From Cinnamomum chago (taxonomy: Eukaryota; Streptophyta; Magnoliopsida; Laurales; Lauraceae), in assembly GCA_038049695.1 (NCBI GenBank), contig CP142459.1:65216001-65280000 (forward strand): 64,000 nucleotides of DNA, written 5' to 3'. Shown piece after piece: positions 21,000-31,129 of this stretch; positions within the stretch are counted from its first letter, which is position 1, and each line of letters opens with the position of its first letter. Made by a program: the position numbers and the translations under genes. The notes below the pieces were generated by a model. That model did not search any database, had not been told where the DNA came from, and saw only the letters and a program-made list of their open reading frames with translations.

Positions 21000-21255
21000 C
21001 CATTCACTACATGTCAACAAATAATAAGTGATGACTGTTTCTGAATTGATTTTGACATAATGCAATACTGACATGCTAATTATTGTGAGTTCTGATCTAA
21101 TTGACCTAATTATCGAGCTGCAATATTTTAACTTTGAAGAAACTGTGCTACAGCACTTGAACAATCTTGAATGCATAACTACCATGGTGATTTAAGCAAT
21201 AACAAGTGATGGAATGGAATGCTTTCTTTTGGTCTTTTTCGCTAGGGGCTTAGGA

Positions 21256-21434
21256 CATCTTTTCATTGAAGTGGTCTTCACTTTTCTTGAGTTTCTATGA
21301 GATAATGGAGCTTGGAGGTTAGTTTGATCTATTGTGTGAATTTTTTTTTTTTTAGGTTTTGAAATTTTTGGTGGTGCCTATCACATCATTTTTATTAAAG
21401 TGGTCTTCATTTTTCTTGAGTTTCTATGAGGATC
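21256..21434. repeat. Short direct repeat inside the CACTA element
   Basis: A block of about 45 bp with AAGTGGTCTTCA.TTTTCTTGAG and TTTCTATGAG occurs at 21258-21303 and again at 21389-21432. Its role is unknown. Confidence 0.7.
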
Positions 21435-22158
21435 GCCATCATCTTATTGATTCAGCATGGCAAAGACGGCAGCAGATTGATGGTGGAGAAGAAGCATAGG
21501 AAGTTGAGAACTTTGATTCTTGAGTCTCAGTTGATTGAGGATTTTTATTTGAACATGGAAGTGACTTCTGCAAAGAGAAAAGACAGGACTACGAATTACT
21601 CCTGATCAGGCTTCATAGGTTCTCTTTCTCCTCCCATTCTCTCTCTGTTTTTTTTTTTTTTACTTTTTCAACTTTCTTCTGATCAGTTTACTTTTCCAAT
21701 GTCTTTTTTTTTTTTCCAAAGCATATATGGTTAGGAGAAGTTGTCCATGCCAACTAGAGGATATATTGGTCATTACAGTGAGAATCTTTTGCAATTTTAG
21801 ATCTTTTGCATTTCCTTCTAAAATTGATAAGAATTTTATTAGGTACTCACAGAAAAAAAAAACCTCTGAAATGTCTTAAATCTGTGAAAATTCATCCCTG
21901 ATATCATCACACAAGGTTTTGATGTTATTACTAAATCACCATGGCAACAAAAATAAAACTGACATTGCCTTTCTTGTATGATTTCTCTGTTTCTCACGTA
22001 TGATCTATGCCCTTTTTTGTTATTAGTTGGAAGTAGATGAGCAATGTGCAATGAGAACATGTATGAATAAACACAACCGTGATTTGATATCTTGATGTTT
22101 GTGGCCCCTCCTCCATAGCAAGGTTTAAATGGCTTCTCAATATCAGTGAACCACAAGA

Positions 22159-22372
22159 TTGGATAGATATCTCTCAGCCGACAAGTTTGCTTCATCAAGC
22201 CACTTACACACGACTGCACAACTTGGCTTCCGTGTCTTTGGCCTATTCTTTAAATCGAATAGATACCTTCCTGAGAATGTAGGAATGGACTACTTATTCA
22301 TGGAGACAAATCTCTTTGTTGTAGATTCGTACAACCTCAATGAAAACATCACAGAGGTTTGCCAAGTTTCTA
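22159..22372 (+). other. Exon-like stretch of unknown origin in the CACTA element
   Basis: An open frame contains GLFFKSNRYLPENVGMDYLF, METNLFVVDSYNLNENITEV and ends near a possible donor. Composition is like coding DNA, but I recognise no family. A 126-codon frame on the opposite strand (21839-22219) overlaps it. Either could be a further captured exon or chance. Confidence 0.25.
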
Positions 22373-22625
22373 TGTTCTTTTCTCTTTGTACTACATACAT
22401 TATTTTTAGTTGTCTTGGGTTTTTTCCTTTCTTTGTGAAACTGGTTTCGGTTTCAGTTTCAGTTTCTTTCATTCCTTTTTTTTTTTTTTTTGGGTGATTG
22501 GTTTTAGTTGTTTGGTCTATGGAATTAGTACCTGTTACTTGATCTTTTGTTTGAGATCTGTGTTTTTTTTTCTATTTATTCATCAGTCCTGAGTAGCTGG
22601 TTAAAATATACATGTATTGATAAGT

Positions 22626-22811
22626 TCATAGGTTCTCTGATTTACAATCAGAGGCCAATTGTGGTTTTTTCTTCAAAATGTCAACAATTAAATTGTTAGC
22701 TTTCTCCATTGTCTTCTTCAATTCATCTTCTGACGTTTGATACTTGTTGCAAAAAGATGCAATATGGATCAACCTGCAAATACCACCATCCAAAAGAGAG
22801 GCATGTGACAC
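22626..22811 (-). other. Exon-like stretch of unknown origin, minus strand
   Basis: This 61-codon frame ends in a stop. It contains [20 protein letters not shown] and [18 protein letters not shown], a charged, helix-like C-terminus. No family is recognised. It may be another captured fragment. Confidence 0.25.
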
Positions 22812-23248
22812 TGGCTGCTGGCACTCAGCTCACAAGGACTTCCTCTTAGACTGGTAAATTTGATACTCATCCTTTTCTATTCTTTGTCCACTTGATGTGC
22901 TTATCTATAGTCCCAATACCCATCATCAGTAAGATAAGATTGTCTCACAGTATTGGATTCTGTAATCACCTCACAATTCTATAGGCCCAGATTTAGGGCT
23001 ACCAATAGAAATCTCACATTTTAGTTGGTGCTAATTCTGAGAGCGGTGAGATGAGTTTGAAAAGGGCTGCCAAGAGAAATCTCACATACAGATGCTACTG
23101 ATATAATTCTATTTTCAAAAAATATGATGACAATATAAGTTCACTACAGACCTGCAGCTATTTCTATGTAACTTATATATGCACACATGTGATTAGATTT
23201 CCTTCTTTTCCACTGATGAGACTTTGTTGTTCTTATGGTGAAGTGTAG

Positions 23249-23386
23249 CTTAACCCTACAGAAGTAACTGGTATTATGAATGACTTTGTTGAACCTGGAT
23301 CACTTGCACCAACTGGCTTATTTCTCGGATCCACAAAGTATATGGTGCTTCAAGGCGAGCCAGGGGCTGTTATTCGTGGAAAGAAG
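23249..23386 (+). pseudogene. Captured profilin, exon 2
   Basis: This 46-codon exon sits between intact splice sites (TGTAG before it, GTGATG after it). It encodes the actin-binding profilin core: [39 protein letters not shown] and GKK. The reading frame is undamaged. Exon 1 (about 41 residues, starting MSWQ in plant profilins) is absent from the element. Confidence 0.95.
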
Positions 23387-23934
23387 GTGATGACCCTGTA
23401 ACATTCATTGACTCCATTGTTATAATTCCCTGAAAGGGGATTGCTATCAATCAATACCCAAGTTTGTATTTTGGTCAGCCTAAATAGATGGAATGTTTTA
23501 ATACTCTGGAGAAAATGGATGGTTTTCTAAGTGAGTGTTTGAGGGCCGATGAATATCTGATGTGTACACTTGGGGGCTTGATAAATGTCTGGTGTGTCTC
23601 AAACATGGTTATAAAAATTGACCAATGCATATCGGTTTTTCGGTGCTATAGATGGTTCCGGGCGATATATGTATTGCATATGTATCAGCTCATACACCAA
23701 TATGAATCGAACAGGGCTTTGAAAGAGTAAAAATATAATTGCCATGGTTCAAATGCATGAACAATTACTTTATCTCGTTATCACTCTAACCACAGGGCCA
23801 CAAAACAGTCACTTTCTTTGTAGTAATTATTTTCATGTAACAAATATTTGTTAGTGATGCTGCTCCATGTATAGTTTATGATGCTGCTCCTCTCTGGTGC
23901 GCGTTTTTCATTTGACTCAATGCTTTGTTTTCAG

Positions 23935-24069
23935 GGCTCTGGTGGTGTTACTATAAAGAAAACTGGCCAGGCCTTGGTCATTGGAATCTATGAAAAACCA
24001 GTGACTCCAGGCCAGTGCAACATGGTCGTTGAAAGGCTTGGTGATTATCTTGTTGATCAAGGACTTTAG
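23935..24069 (+). pseudogene. Captured profilin, exon 3 with stop codon
   Basis: An acceptor (TTTTCAG) is followed by 44 codons and [43 protein letters not shown] and QGL. This is the complete conserved C-terminus of plant profilin, including the poly-proline and actin contact regions. Exons 2 and 3 together would give about 90 of the usual 131 residues. The 548-bp intron between them is retained, so capture was from DNA, not from mRNA. Confidence 0.95.
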
Positions 24070-24315
24070 CTTGGGTATGCAACTTTTGGTTCTAATTCTT
24101 TGGTGATGAATTATACAACACTAGCGTTTTGAATTTGATATTCAAGGCTCATGGTTGGATAATCCCCATGAAAGAATCCATGGGCCTGTTTGATTAGCAC
24201 ATGTATATCCTTCCCATTCAACATGCCTTTTCAACCATGGTTCCCTCTTGTATATAAACAAAGCATTTAATTTTGGTGGATTCTTACATATTCATCTTGG
24301 ATATATTTTCTGCAG

Positions 24316-24401
24316 GTGGGGAATTGAAATGCCTGCTATAATTGCCAAATCCATATCCTTACTCTCCGATGCAGGTCTTGGAATGGCCATGTTCAGTTTA
24401 G
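24316..24401 (+). pseudogene. Captured PIN-type auxin efflux carrier exon
   Basis: This 86-bp exon lies between an acceptor (TGCAG) and a donor (GGTGCAT). It encodes [20 protein letters not shown] and LGMAMFSLG, a conserved block in the C-terminal membrane half of PIN proteins. No other PIN exon follows. Confidence 0.9.
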
Positions 24402-24883
24402 GTGCATACCAAATCTCATATTCGAAAAGAGATTCATTGTTGAGAAGTAATGAATGAGTAATGAATGCAGAGCTTCTTAACATTTAGCTTTATTATGTGG
24501 GTGTTCATTTCTTGTTGGATCCACTTGAACCATCTTTTCTTTCTTGTGAAGGTTGCACTCCAAAAATGTTGTTATTTAAAATTGATCTAAAAAAAAATTA
24601 CTTTTTTTTTTGGGTACTTCATATCTCTGTGTTTGAGATGTATATGGCTTGAGTGTGATTCTACACATGGGACCAATAATTTTGGTCCTCATTATTTCTA
24701 CATATATCTTGGACTGCATTATCTAATTTCTCCATTAACTAAATACATATGTGGATTCACATATTGTCATCTCTCTCAATTTTTTCGTTTCTTGTTTGTA
24801 TAGTTTCAAGTACCCAGAAGGCTAGAACTCTGCTTCCTTTGTGTACACTATTAGTATGTGTTACATTTTCCTCCTCTCTCTAG

Positions 24884-24964
24884 GTTCTTGCATATGTTTC
24901 TCAAGTGCATAAAGTTGTACTTCCAGAGGGAGTGGTTGACAACGAGACTGTAACACTTAATCAG
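24884..24964 (+). pseudogene. Captured chorismate synthase, exon a
   Basis: Twenty-seven codons lie between CTAG and GTATGG: VLAYVSQVHKVVLPEGVVDN then ETVTLNQ. This matches the plastid shikimate-pathway enzyme chorismate synthase (EPSP to chorismate, FMN-dependent). Confidence 0.92.
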
Positions 24965-25064
24965 GTATGGTGACTGCTGTTAGTTTTTACTCGATAATGG
25001 TTATTGAATACTGGCGTGTTCTGTGAGTTCCTAATTTTCTGTATTTGATTTTTTTTTCCTCCAG

Positions 25065-25197
25065 ATTGAAAGCAATATGGTAAGGTGTCCAGATCCTGAA
25101 TATGCTGAGAAGATGATTAAGGCCATTGATGAAGTTCGAGTGAGAGGGGATTCTATTGGTGGGGTTTTGACCTGCATTGCAAGAAATGTCCCCCCGT
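25065..25197 (+). pseudogene. Captured chorismate synthase, exon b (frameshifted at the end)
   Basis: This continues [40 protein letters not shown] and NVP. At 25190-25195 a run of six C replaces the five expected before the conserved Arg, so the frame into the next exon is lost. The donor GTAAG is intact. Confidence 0.92.
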
Positions 25198-25309
25198 GTA
25201 AGAATTCAACTTTCCTCATGAATGGTTTGTTAAACTCCAAAGTGTACTCGGATGCTTTGCTTGGATTGTAAAAACTGGACTGATATTTATAAATTCCCTT
25301 TTGTGTCAG

Positions 25310-25412
25310 GGACTTGGTTCACCAGTCTTTGATAAGCTTGAAGCCAAGCTTGCTAAAGCTTGTTTGTCCTTACCTGCATCCAAGGGATTTGAATTTGGCA
25401 GTGGATTTGCAG
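25310..25412 (+). pseudogene. Captured chorismate synthase, exon c
   Basis: After TGTCAG, this encodes [35 protein letters not shown], with donor GTATAT. The exon is complete and contains the conserved [12 protein letters not shown] signature of the family. Confidence 0.93.
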
Positions 25413-25530
25413 GTATATGAGCAAATTTCTCACTAGTCATTGTTTAGTGCTCTTCCTAAAAGATGTATTGTCCATAATGCTTGGACTTGTGGACTTCGGT
25501 TGTAACTGTGTCTCTGAGGCAATCATGCAG

Positions 25531-25585
25531 GTACTTTTATGATGGGGAGTGAGCATAATGATGAGTTTTATGTTAATGATTAATT
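25531..25585 (+). pseudogene. Captured chorismate synthase, exon d (truncated)
   Basis: An acceptor (ATGCAG) leads into TFMMGSEHNDEFYVND and then a stop. The family continues with a Gly-rich FMN-binding stretch, which is absent. Immediately after it, at 25588-25668, comes an open stretch reading MDYGEWTENSRGTYNKWD then GVAHCTTQ. I do not recognise that part; it may be a different captured piece. Confidence 0.85.
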
Positions 25586-26014
25586 GCAGGATGGATTATG
25601 GGGAGTGGACGGAGAATAGCAGGGGCACATACAATAAGTGGGATGGAGTTGCTCACTGTACAACGCAGGTATGGTATTCTCCTTTCATTCCTACAAGGCT
25701 CCTATAGATGTGCTACAGGGCATAATATTGTTCATTAGCACTTCTTTCTCTTCTTGGTTACAACAAAGGTGTTAATTCCTCAGTTTGTTATGTTGGTCTG
25801 TCATTCCTCCATTATCTTACATGAAGGTGTCGGTTTCATGGTTTGTGGAACTTTTATTTGTCATTCCTAAATTTGTTATGTCTTCTCATATCATTGATTG
25901 ATTAGATTCATGTAGAAATGGTTGTGATAGGGTTGATTTGAAAGTGTATCCATACTGCAGCATGTTATTAGTAATGTATATATTGCATTTTTTTTTTTTT
26001 AAAATGGATGGTAT

Positions 26015-26346
26015 CTCGCTTCTATGGAAAGTGTCACAACTGATGACTACTTGTGTCACTTTTGGTCCGAAAACAACATATTGATCACTGCTTTTGAAAA
26101 GGGAGACAACAAAGTTATCTTTCTTGTGACGCTTTTAAGTTATTTCAGTGTCACTTTTGGGTTTAAAGTGACACAAGTAACCATTTTTTTGTGTCACTTT
26201 GATAACAGAAACTGACACAACAAATGTATTTCTTGAGACGCTTTTACAAACTTTTAGTGACGCCGGCAGATAAGACGCTTGCATAGTAATCAGAAAAGCG
26301 ACACAAACCACTTTTTAAGACACTTTAAAAGTGACTCATTAAGACA
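26015..26346. repeat. Right subterminal repeats of the CACTA element
   Basis: At least eight GTGTCACTTTT, GTGACGCTTTT or AAAGTGACAC words occur in both orientations, mirroring the left end. Confidence 0.85.
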
Positions 26347-26360
26347 TTTTTTTTGTAGTG

Positions 26361-26782
26361 ATGCCGCCGTTTCTTGGCGGTTGACTAAACAAACTTTGGT
26401 AGCTACTTCCTTCAACTATGCTGAGATTTTGGCTCTTTATGAAGCCAGTAGGGAATGTATATGGCTAAAATCTTTAATTCAGCATGTTCGTAGTTCTTGT
26501 CAATTACCTTCTATTGCAGGTATCCCACATATTATCTATGAAGATAATGAAGTATGCATAAGACAAATTCGAGAAGGTTTCATTAAAGGAGACAAGACTA
26601 AGCATATAGCACCGAAGTTCTTCTTCACTCATGAACTTCAGAAGAACAATGAAATTGAAGTTGAACAAGTTCGTTCGAGCACCAATCTAGTTGATCTGTT
26701 TACCAAATCTTTGCCAAAAACAGTATTCCAGAAGTTTGTATATGAGATTGGCATGCGTAGAATTTATCATCAAACTATGTGA
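26361..26782 (+). pseudogene. copia element 2: RNase H, second half
   Basis: The frame resumes with AAVSWRLTKQTLVATSFNYA, EILALYEASRECIWLKSLI, then YEDNEVCIRQI and VDLFTKSLPK, ending at the TGA at 26780-26782. The domain is split only by the CACTA insertion; joining the two halves keeps phase if one shared A is counted once. The coding end is 287 bp before the 3' LTR. Confidence 0.9.
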
Positions 26783-27069
26783 ATGGTTGTTATCATCAGG
26801 GGGAGTGGTTTATCAGGGAGCATCCTGAAGTATGTTACCCATGGACATTTGTGCGCTATACTCTTTTTCCTTCTCTAGGTTTTTATCCCACTAGGTTTTC
26901 CTAATTAAGGTTTTAACGAAGCAGCATTATGCACGTCCAACACCAGTTCAATGATCTTGAAGAATGTTGTACTCTTTTTCCCTTCGCTTTGGTTTTTTCC
27001 CATTGGGTTTTCCTTAGCAAGGTTTTTAATTAGGCAACTGTCTTTGAATGATGGTCATCTAAGGGGGAG

Positions 27070-27266
27070 TGTTATATGATATGGATCTTGGGTGGATGCC
27101 CACTTGAGATGAGTTAGGGTTAGAATTAAAGTTTCTCTCTTGTGGGGTTACTTTGCCTATAAATAGGCCTCTCTACCTTTGTATTGAACACAGTTAATGA
27201 GATAATAGCAAGGCTCTCTCTTCTCTCCCTAATTTTCTTTCACTTGTCTCTCTCTCTTTTCTAACA
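27070..27266 (+). repeat. 3' LTR of copia element 2
   Basis: This is a 197-bp match to 12976-13172. It is preceded by the polypurine tract AAGGGGGAG (27061-27069) and followed by AGAAC. Confidence 0.95.
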
Positions 27267-27271
27267 AGAAC

Positions 27272-27810
27272 GTGAATTTTGGAAGCTTCGTCAAATTTCA
27301 AAACGAACTCAGGCGTTGGCCTAGCCAAGTACCTGACTGTTATACAATATGAACATGTGTATATTTGTATGTTGTATGACTATGCTATACAATATGTGCA
27401 ATTATATACAGAGAATATGTATTTTTCTAAGTTTTACACTCTTATTTCCTCAAAAATATAAGAGAATCAAATCAAACTCATGAGTTTGGGTAGTTGGTCT
27501 AACCCAATTAAGTTGGGCCTAGATAGGAATGTTCAGGTCTCATGCACTGACTTCTTTCTATATTTATTCAATTTTTGCTCTGGCAGAATACCGACACACC
27601 TACATACTCATGCTATCCAGATAGGACTTGTATCTATGGACAGTGAGATGCCTCACTACTAATCCTACGAGTGGATTGGCAAGTCTCATGCACTTCAAGT
27701 CCAGCAACTGACATGCAGTTCAAATCCAGAATAGATTGGACCGTAGCCAATTCAAATGTCTGAGTTGCACCAAACTACATGTTTCAAAATAAAATACTTA
27801 AAAACACTAT
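27272..27810. repeat. Dispersed segment, copy 2, right part
   Basis: This matches 6500-7090. It ends at AATAAAATACTTAAA, just short of where the secreted-peptide exon lies in copies 1 and 3, so copy 2 lost the exon. I see no gene in 27810-28900, only fragments shared with 5164-5400 and 31500-31950. Confidence 0.75.
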
Positions 27811-28909
27811 GTCAGTGTTGAAAAGGGAAAGGATGAGAAAACCACTGATATAGATAACTCTAGATATATTTCTTCCCATCAAATAAATTATATTAAAAGT
27901 CGGTTCCCCTTAATTCTCTCATTAATTAGTAAAACAGAGTCCTATATGAATTGAGCTTTCTTAAAGTAAATCCAAGCCAGATTTATTAAAATCAAAACTA
28001 AGGGGGACCGCTTATCTAAAATCAATTGGGTTAAAGTGGGGCCCTATCATTATTTGACATGCGATGTCTAAAAAGATGATCCCAACATTCCATCGAATGG
28101 GACAATTTTCAGGATAGGAACCTAGCCCCCTTTTAAGAACTCTTTAACTTGATAATCTACTTAATAGCTCAATCAAAAGGCATAGAATCGAACAGAAATG
28201 TTAGGCCTAAGATGGAGCAAGCTGGACTGCTAGATTTGTCCCCTAGATCTGAAGCTTATAGTATATGTAAATGACCTATAGACAGGACCTCGAAGCCAAA
28301 AAAAAACAAGAAAAATAGAAAGGAAAAAAAAAGTGTTGATAGGGCCTAACTATTGAATCTAGTGGGGGAGTTCCTAATCTAACCCGTAATTATCATCATC
28401 AGCTAAAAGGAGAATTTATATATCTACCATATCATATCCAACAGTACTCTGGATGCAGCTATGGGGATCGTTGTAGTAAAACTAGAGCTTTTTTCTTTAG
28501 GTCAAACTAGGGCAGATGGGGTCCAACTATTAAGTCTAGTGTGGCAGTTTCTAATCTGACCCACATTATCATCATCAGCTAAAAACCTTTCTAAAAAATG
28601 CAGGGTATATGTCAGATGCAACGTTCACATAACAAAAGATTCAAAATTAAACCTGAAAAGTTTTATTGCTTACCGCCAGCTACCTGAGTCCAACCGGCCA
28701 ATAATTTCAGATTCAGGATGAAATTTCCCAGCCCATTACCATGTGACTTAGGTTGGGTGCTTACCTCTCGACTTTGTCCCACGTCAGATTAAGTAGTTGG
28801 CCAGGGGCTAAGGCTAATCTTTCAATTAAGTCAATTAATCTGATATGTTAAGTTCTAATTGGGTTCTAACTCTTAGTGGAGAGTTTGGATATGCATGTAT
28901 TTCATCTGG

Positions 28910-29275
28910 CATAGGTTTCACGAGTCAATTGATGGATTTGAATGTAGGACTCCGACAGGCGGCTGGAAACCTATGTGCTTTCCGGCGATTAGGAAGCTCC
29001 GTGGATTTATTTGCCTCATGTCTCTCCTATGAGATAGAATAATACCAACCATAAGCATCCCTAATCTTATATAGACAAGTCCCAAAGAATCATACTTACT
29101 AAAAACTTCTTCACCAAGAAACTCATATCCACTAATTCAATTGGGAGTCTTATTAGTGGAACCATATCAAGTCTTAAATTGAGGTTGTATTCTCTATTGG
29201 CATCAGCCTTGCTTTATCTGACGAGGAACCCATGGCATGCGGGCCACACGATTTCCTACGTTAAAAAAGAAGAAT
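28910..29275. repeat. Dispersed repeat shared with 46320-46655
   Basis: The shared landmarks are GGCTGGA..CCTATGTG, GGCGATT.GGAAG, CTTATATAGACAAGT, CACTAATTC and CCCATGGCATGC. The type is unknown; it looks like a degenerate non-coding repeat or gene-like relic. Confidence 0.6.
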
Positions 29276-29619
29276 GTGGGACTTCAGGCTGAGATGGGAA
29301 TTGGTTATTAAGGTATATAGGAGGCACTATTATATTATGTAGGGAATTCCTTATTTAAGGGTGATTGAAACATACATTTTGCCCGATCACCCTAAAATTA
29401 TAGGATTCACATCCACTTCCAATGAGGTTTTTCATCAATTGATGGAGCGCACAAAGATTTATATTTCCATCCGAGCCCTATTGCTGTTCCGTGGATTGAC
29501 CGATGTGGACGTGGCTTTTATCTTCCTAACCTCAGTCCCTCTATCAAAATGCTGTTTATAAGTCAAACTGGGTTCTTTCAAGGACCCGGTTTGTGGAGGT
29601 AATAAATCGCATTTCATCT

Positions 29620-29755
29620 TCACCCTATGTTTGGAAAGGGGAGAGGGGAGGGAAGGGATGGGAAGGGAAAATTTGAAGGGTAAGAAAAATGAAGGGGAGG
29701 GAAGGGGAAGTGGAGGGGAAATAAATTTTACTTTCAACTGGACAAAAGGGACAGT
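29620..29755. repeat. Purine-rich dispersed repeat
   Basis: GGGGAGAGGGGAGGGAAGGG-type DNA is followed by TTTCAACTGGACAAAA..GACAGTTTAATAATTTCCC. A related copy is at 32055-32365. It may be a MITE with decayed ends. Confidence 0.5.
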
Positions 29756-29789
29756 TTAATAATTTCCCACAAATTCCATAAATGGTAAT

Positions 29790-31125
29790 TTCCCTTGCTT
29801 TATGCTCTATATTTACTTTCTTATTAAAATGGTGATTTAACAAACTCCATAAATGCTACACGTTTTTCTCCTTGAGATATTTAACTTGAGTTACTTGTTG
29901 GACTGCAGCTTCTCTCCTTGAGAGTTGCAAGTTTTTATTTGCCTTACAGGTAGTTACAACTACTTACAATGCTCTACACTTAAAATGCAAGTAGTTAAAA
30001 TTGGCTTTATGCTCTACATTTACTTTCCTATTAAAATGCTGATTTAACAAACTCCATAAATGCTACACGTTTTTCTCCTTGAGATATTTAACTTGAGTTA
30101 CTCATTGGACTGCAGTTTTTGTCCTTGAGAGTTGCAAGTGTTTACTTGCCTTACAGGTAGTTAGAACTACTTACAATCAGTGGCGGAGCCACATTGAGGC
30201 CTGGGGGCCCCCTGGCCCCCCCCCCCCCCAGCCTTTAGAAAATCCTTTTAAAACATTCAGCAATGACCATGCACAGCATTGAGAATTTGAACTTCTCCAC
30301 TTTGGCCCCCCCCAGCCTTTACAAAATCCTTTTAAAACATTCAGCAATGACCATGCACAGCATTGAGAATTTGAACTTCTCCACTTTGGTTATTTTACAG
30401 GCAATGACCATGCAGCAGCTCTCCTGAGAAGGTGCAACCGGCTGTCCGAGGGTCAGAACATACTTATCACATTGCAATATTAGGTTCTGCAAATTACCTT
30501 GGCAGTCTTGAGTGCCTCCGGCCAGTGGCGGAGCCACATTGAGGCCTGGGTCCCCCCCCCAGCCTTTAGAAAATCCTTTTAAAACAGTAAAATGCAACCC
30601 CCCCCCCCAAGAAGAAATCCTGACTCCGCCCCTGCTTACAATGCTCTACACTTAAAAATGCAAGTAGTTAAAATTGGCTTTATGCTCTACATTTACTTTC
30701 TTATTAAAATGCTGATTTAACAAACTCCATAAATGCTACACGTTTTTCTCCTTGAGATAATTAACTTGAGTTACTCATTGGAAGTTTTTGTCCTTGAGAG
30801 TTGCAAGTGTTTACTTGCCTTACAGGTAGTTAGAACTACTTACAATGCTCTACACTTAAAATGCAAGTAGTTAAAATTGGCTTTATGCTCTACATTTACT
30901 TTCTTATTAAAATGCTGATTTAACAAACTCCATAAATGCTACACGTTTTTCTCCTTGAGATATTTAACTTGAGTTACTCGTTGGACTGCAGTTTTTGTCC
31001 TTGAGAGTTGCAAGTGTTTATTTGCCTTACAGGTAGTTAGAACTACTTACAATGCTCTACACTTAAAATGCAAGTAGTTAAAATTGGCTTTATGCTCTAC
31101 ATTTACTTTCTACAATCCTCTCGCC
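29790..31125. repeat. Tandem array of a 207-bp unit, about 4.5 copies
   Basis: The landmark CTTTATGCTCTACATTTAC starts at 29798, 30005, 30678, 30881 and 31088. The spacing is 203-208 bp once the hAT insertion in copy 2 is removed. Each unit also holds GCTACACGTTTTTCTCCTTG and CTTACAGGTAGTTA. No coding frame is present. Confidence 0.92.
30178..30634. mobile_element. Non-autonomous hAT element, 457 bp, in the tandem array
   Basis: The ends are CAGTGGCGGAGCC and GACTCCGCCCCTG, with a perfect 8-bp duplication CTTACAAT on each side (30170-30177 and 30635-30642). Inside, a block of about 75 bp (AGCCTTTA.AAAATCC to CTCCACTTTGG) is duplicated at 30231 and 30315. A second CAGTGGCGGAGCC end at 30524 suggests a nested or rearranged copy. 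C runs are frequent. Confidence 0.93.
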
Positions 31126-31129
31126 CAAA

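Larger units (their letters stand above)
16062..26360. mobile_element. CACTA-type element, 10.3 kb, carrying captured gene fragments (Pack-CACTA)
   Basis: The ends are a perfect 14-bp inverted repeat, CACTAC followed by eight A (16062-16075 and 26347-26360). Subterminal arrays of GTGTCACTTTT/GTGTCGCTTTT words lie in both ends (16080-16255 and 26015-26345), the arrangement typical of En/Spm transposons. The flanking 3-bp sequences (TAA and ATG) do not match, so the target duplication has decayed or is absent, but the element clearly splits one copia RNase H gene. No TnpA or TnpD transposase is visible. The interior carries exons of a receptor-like kinase (-), profilin, PIN and chorismate synthase (+), several with intact splice sites. 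Confidence 0.9.
12976..27266 (+). mobile_element. Ty1/copia LTR retrotransposon 2, old, host of nested insertions
   Basis: The 197-bp LTRs are 12976-13172 and 27070-27266 (TGTTATATG start), flanked by the perfect 5-bp duplication AGAAC (12971-12975 and 27267-27271). I count about 9 LTR differences (4.6 percent), older than copia element 1. The polypurine tract AAGGGGGAG lies directly before the 3' LTR. Coding remnants include a protease/GAG-pre-integrase start, a linker, and RT end plus RNase H, with large internal deletions. It has been invaded by a Harbinger element (13195-14052) and a 10.3-kb CACTA element (16062-26360); without these it would be only about 3.1 kb. Confidence 0.95.
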
